This document shows, in pieces, positions 62,595 through 64,000 of a DNA stretch of 64,000 bases. The first letter of the stretch is position 1. Every line of letters begins with the position of its first letter. Source of the stretch: Nitrospira sp. GTDB lineage: Bacteria > Nitrospirota > Nitrospiria > Nitrospirales > Nitrospiraceae. The notes under the pieces were generated by a model that made no database searches, had not been told where the DNA came from, and worked only from the letters and a program-made list of their open reading frames with translations. The stretch covers positions 1 to 64,000 of the forward strand of contig VOPT01000051.1 in NCBI GenBank assembly GCA_009594865.1, written 5' to 3'. The translations under genes and the position numbers were made by a program.

Positions 62595-64000
62595 ATGACG
62601 ATAGAAGAAGTCTTCACACGGCTGGATTTGGCCCCGGAACAATCGGGGGGAGGCTCTGCTTCCTCAACCTGGACGCGTACGACGCAGGCAGGAGTGATCG
62701 AATCCCGGAATCCCTCGACAGGACTCACGTTAGGCCGAGTCTATGGGTGCTCCGATGACGACTACGACGCCCTGGTGACCGGCTTGCACGACACGCATCG
62801 GTCATGGCGGACGGTGCCCGCGCCGAAACGAGGCGAGGTCATCCGCCGGATCGGTCAGGCGCTGAGAGAACAGAAAGATGCCCTCGGCAGTCTGATTGCT
62901 CTCGAAGTGGGAAAGATTAAAGCCGAGGGCGATGGCGAAGTGCAGGAGATGATCGACATGGCCGATTTTGCCGTGGGGCTCTCCCGCATGTTGTACGGGC
63001 GCACCATGCATTCGGAACGGCCGCAACACCGGATGTACGAACAATGGCATCCCTTGGGCGTGGTAGGTGTCATCACCGCGTTTAACTTTCCGGTCGCGGT
63101 CTGGGCCTGGAATGCATTCATCGCGGCTGTGACGGGCAATACAGTGTTGTGGAAACCTTCCCCAAAGGCGCCGCTCTGTGCGGTAGGGATACAGCATCTC
63201 TGCAATCGCGTCTTGGACGATGCCGGACACCCGGGTGTCTTCGCGCTTTGTACGACGGACCGGGTCGAACTGGCCGAGCGCATGGTTCGAGATGAACGGC
63301 TTCCGCTGATCTCCTTTACCGGTTCGGTGCCGGTGGGAAGGCATGTGGCGGAGGTGGTGGGGCGTCGCCTGGGTCGGAGCCTGTTGGAACTGAGCGGAAA
63401 CAACGCCATCATCGTCGATGAGACCGCCGATCTGGAATTGGCCACCAGCGCGATTGTCTTCGGCGCGGTCGGCACGGCCGGACAACGTTGCACCAGCACC
63501 AGGCGGGTGATTGTGCAGGAATCCCGGTACGACGCATTCGTGTCGCGCCTCCTCTTTGCCTATAGGCAGGTGACCATCGGAGATCCGCTTCAGCCGAATG
63601 TCATGATGGGGCCGCTGATCGATGGCGAAGCCGTGGCGCGGTATCAATCGGCACTCGATGACGTCAGGCAAGCCGGCGGCGAGGTGCTCTGCGGGGGGCG
63701 GGTCTTATCTCGTTCGGGATATTTTGTCGAACCGACGATTGTGCGAGCCCAGAATCATTGGAAGATTGTTCAGCAGGAAACGTTTGCACCGATCCTGTAC
63801 GTCATGACCTATCGAACGCTCGATGAGGCCATCGAGATGCAGAACGCGGTTCCTCAAGGATTATCGTCCGCGTTGTTTACCACTCACCTCCGCCATAGCG
63901 AGGCTTTCCTGTCGGCGGCGGGCAGTGATTGCGGCATTGCCAACATCAACATCGGCACCTCCGGCGCGGAGATCGGCGGAGCATTCGGCGGAGAGAAGCA
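62595..64000 (+). CDS. ALDH7-type aldehyde dehydrogenase, 5' part
   Basis: Translating from ATG 62595 gives 468 residues before the right edge cuts the gene. The NAD-binding core and catalytic parts are complete: VITAFNFPVAVWAWNAF, SFTGSVPVG, the catalytic Glu in LLELSGNNAII and the catalytic Cys in GTAGQRCTSTRR. NINIGTSGAEIGGAFGGEK near the edge is the ALDH7 (antiquitin) hallmark. That family oxidises alpha-aminoadipate semialdehyde in lysine breakdown. The tandem arrangement with a saccharopine-dehydrogenase-like gene supports this. The truncation is from the window, not the gene. Confidence 0.9.
   Translation, partial: MTIEEVFTRLDLAPEQSGGGSASSTWTRTTQAGVIESRNPSTGLTLGRVYGCSDDDYDALVTGLHDTHRSWRTVPAPKRGEVIRRIGQALREQKDALGSLIALEVGKIKAEGDGEVQEMIDMADFAVGLSRMLYGRTMHSERPQHRMYEQWHPLGVVGVITAFNFPVAVWAWNAFIAAVTGNTVLWKPSPKAPLCAVGIQHLCNRVLDDAGHPGVFALCTTDRVELAERMVRDERLPLISFTGSVPVGRHVAEVVGRRLGRSLLELSGNNAIIVDETADLELATSAIVFGAVGTAGQRCTSTRRVIVQESRYDAFVSRLLFAYRQVTIGDPLQPNVMMGPLIDGEAVARYQSALDDVRQAGGEVLCGGRVLSRSGYFVEPTIVRAQNHWKIVQQETFAPILYVMTYRTLDEAIEMQNAVPQGLSSALFTTHLRHSEAFLSAAGSDCGIANINIGTSGAEIGGAFGGEK

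Noticed and set aside
1-64000. CRISPR arrays, IS elements, prophage or integrase genes, rRNA genes
   Set aside because: I saw no regularly spaced repeats, transposase or integrase motifs, terminal inverted repeats or rRNA sequence; the only structural RNA gene found is tRNA-Pro.

Overview
The window reads as ordinary, densely coded bacterial chromosome of high GC (about 58-60% by eye). The gene set best fits a Nitrospira-type bacterium (phylum Nitrospirota). It combines an AlaC/Hom/ThrC/ApgM-like/LysC cluster, citramalate synthase for isoleucine, ThrH, IHF-alpha next to a MerR regulator and tRNA-Pro, an alginate-export-type porin, tandem TatA/B-like genes and a PilY1-type pilus locus. This placement rests on gene content and recalled gene order. 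No nitrite oxidoreductase or ammonia oxidation gene lies in the window, so it is not proven. There is no IS element, prophage, CRISPR array or rRNA operon.

Layout. 1-6.6 kb: the end of an unknown gene, then a leftward housekeeping operon pdxJ-nnr-tsaE-lapA-mutS that meets it at a strong hairpin terminator. 6.8-14.7 kb: a rightward aspartate-family operon behind a near-consensus sigma70 promoter (alaC-hom-thrC-apgM-like-lysC), followed by cimA. No thrB is present here; the ApgM-like gene and the distant thrH are the candidates for phosphorylating homoserine. 14.8-19.5 kb: ihfA, a MerR regulator, tRNA-Pro(GGG), surE, a DedA protein, cysS and rlmB.

19.5-35.2 kb is the most distinctive region, a type IV pilus locus. 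It has an orphan LuxR-type DNA-binding protein, the prepilin peptidase pilD, and two consecutive minor-pseudopilin cassettes in the same H/V/W/X order. Cassette A ends with an unusual 495-residue PilX-like protein and a PilB/GspE ATPase. Cassette B ends with a 1467-residue PilY1-like adhesin and an Ig-fold lipoprotein. Both cassettes begin near similar sigma54-like -24/-12 elements.

35.2-43.1 kb: phoH-ybeY-ftsY, a double-receiver regulator, an M1-like metalloprotease, a TolB-like beta-propeller protein and a PAP2 phosphatase. 43.1-48.8 kb, leftward: an envelope-lipid glycosylation cassette (ArnT-like GT, LpxB-N-like membrane protein, ArnC-like GT2), an ABC exporter half-transporter whose nucleotide-binding motifs are heavily eroded and whose Shine-Dalgarno lies inside a perfect hairpin, and a TauE-like transporter. 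48.9-54.6 kb: an exported protein, a MidA/NDUFAF7-like methyltransferase, two TatA-family genes, a large outer-membrane porin and a small exported protein ending in a textbook terminator. 54.7-64 kb: recQ, thrH, a cysteine-cluster protein, a YdcF-like protein, an EVE-domain protein, a tiny HELGH protein, a PSP1/RicT-like protein, and a saccharopine-dehydrogenase-like gene followed by an ALDH7-type aldehyde dehydrogenase cut by the window edge.
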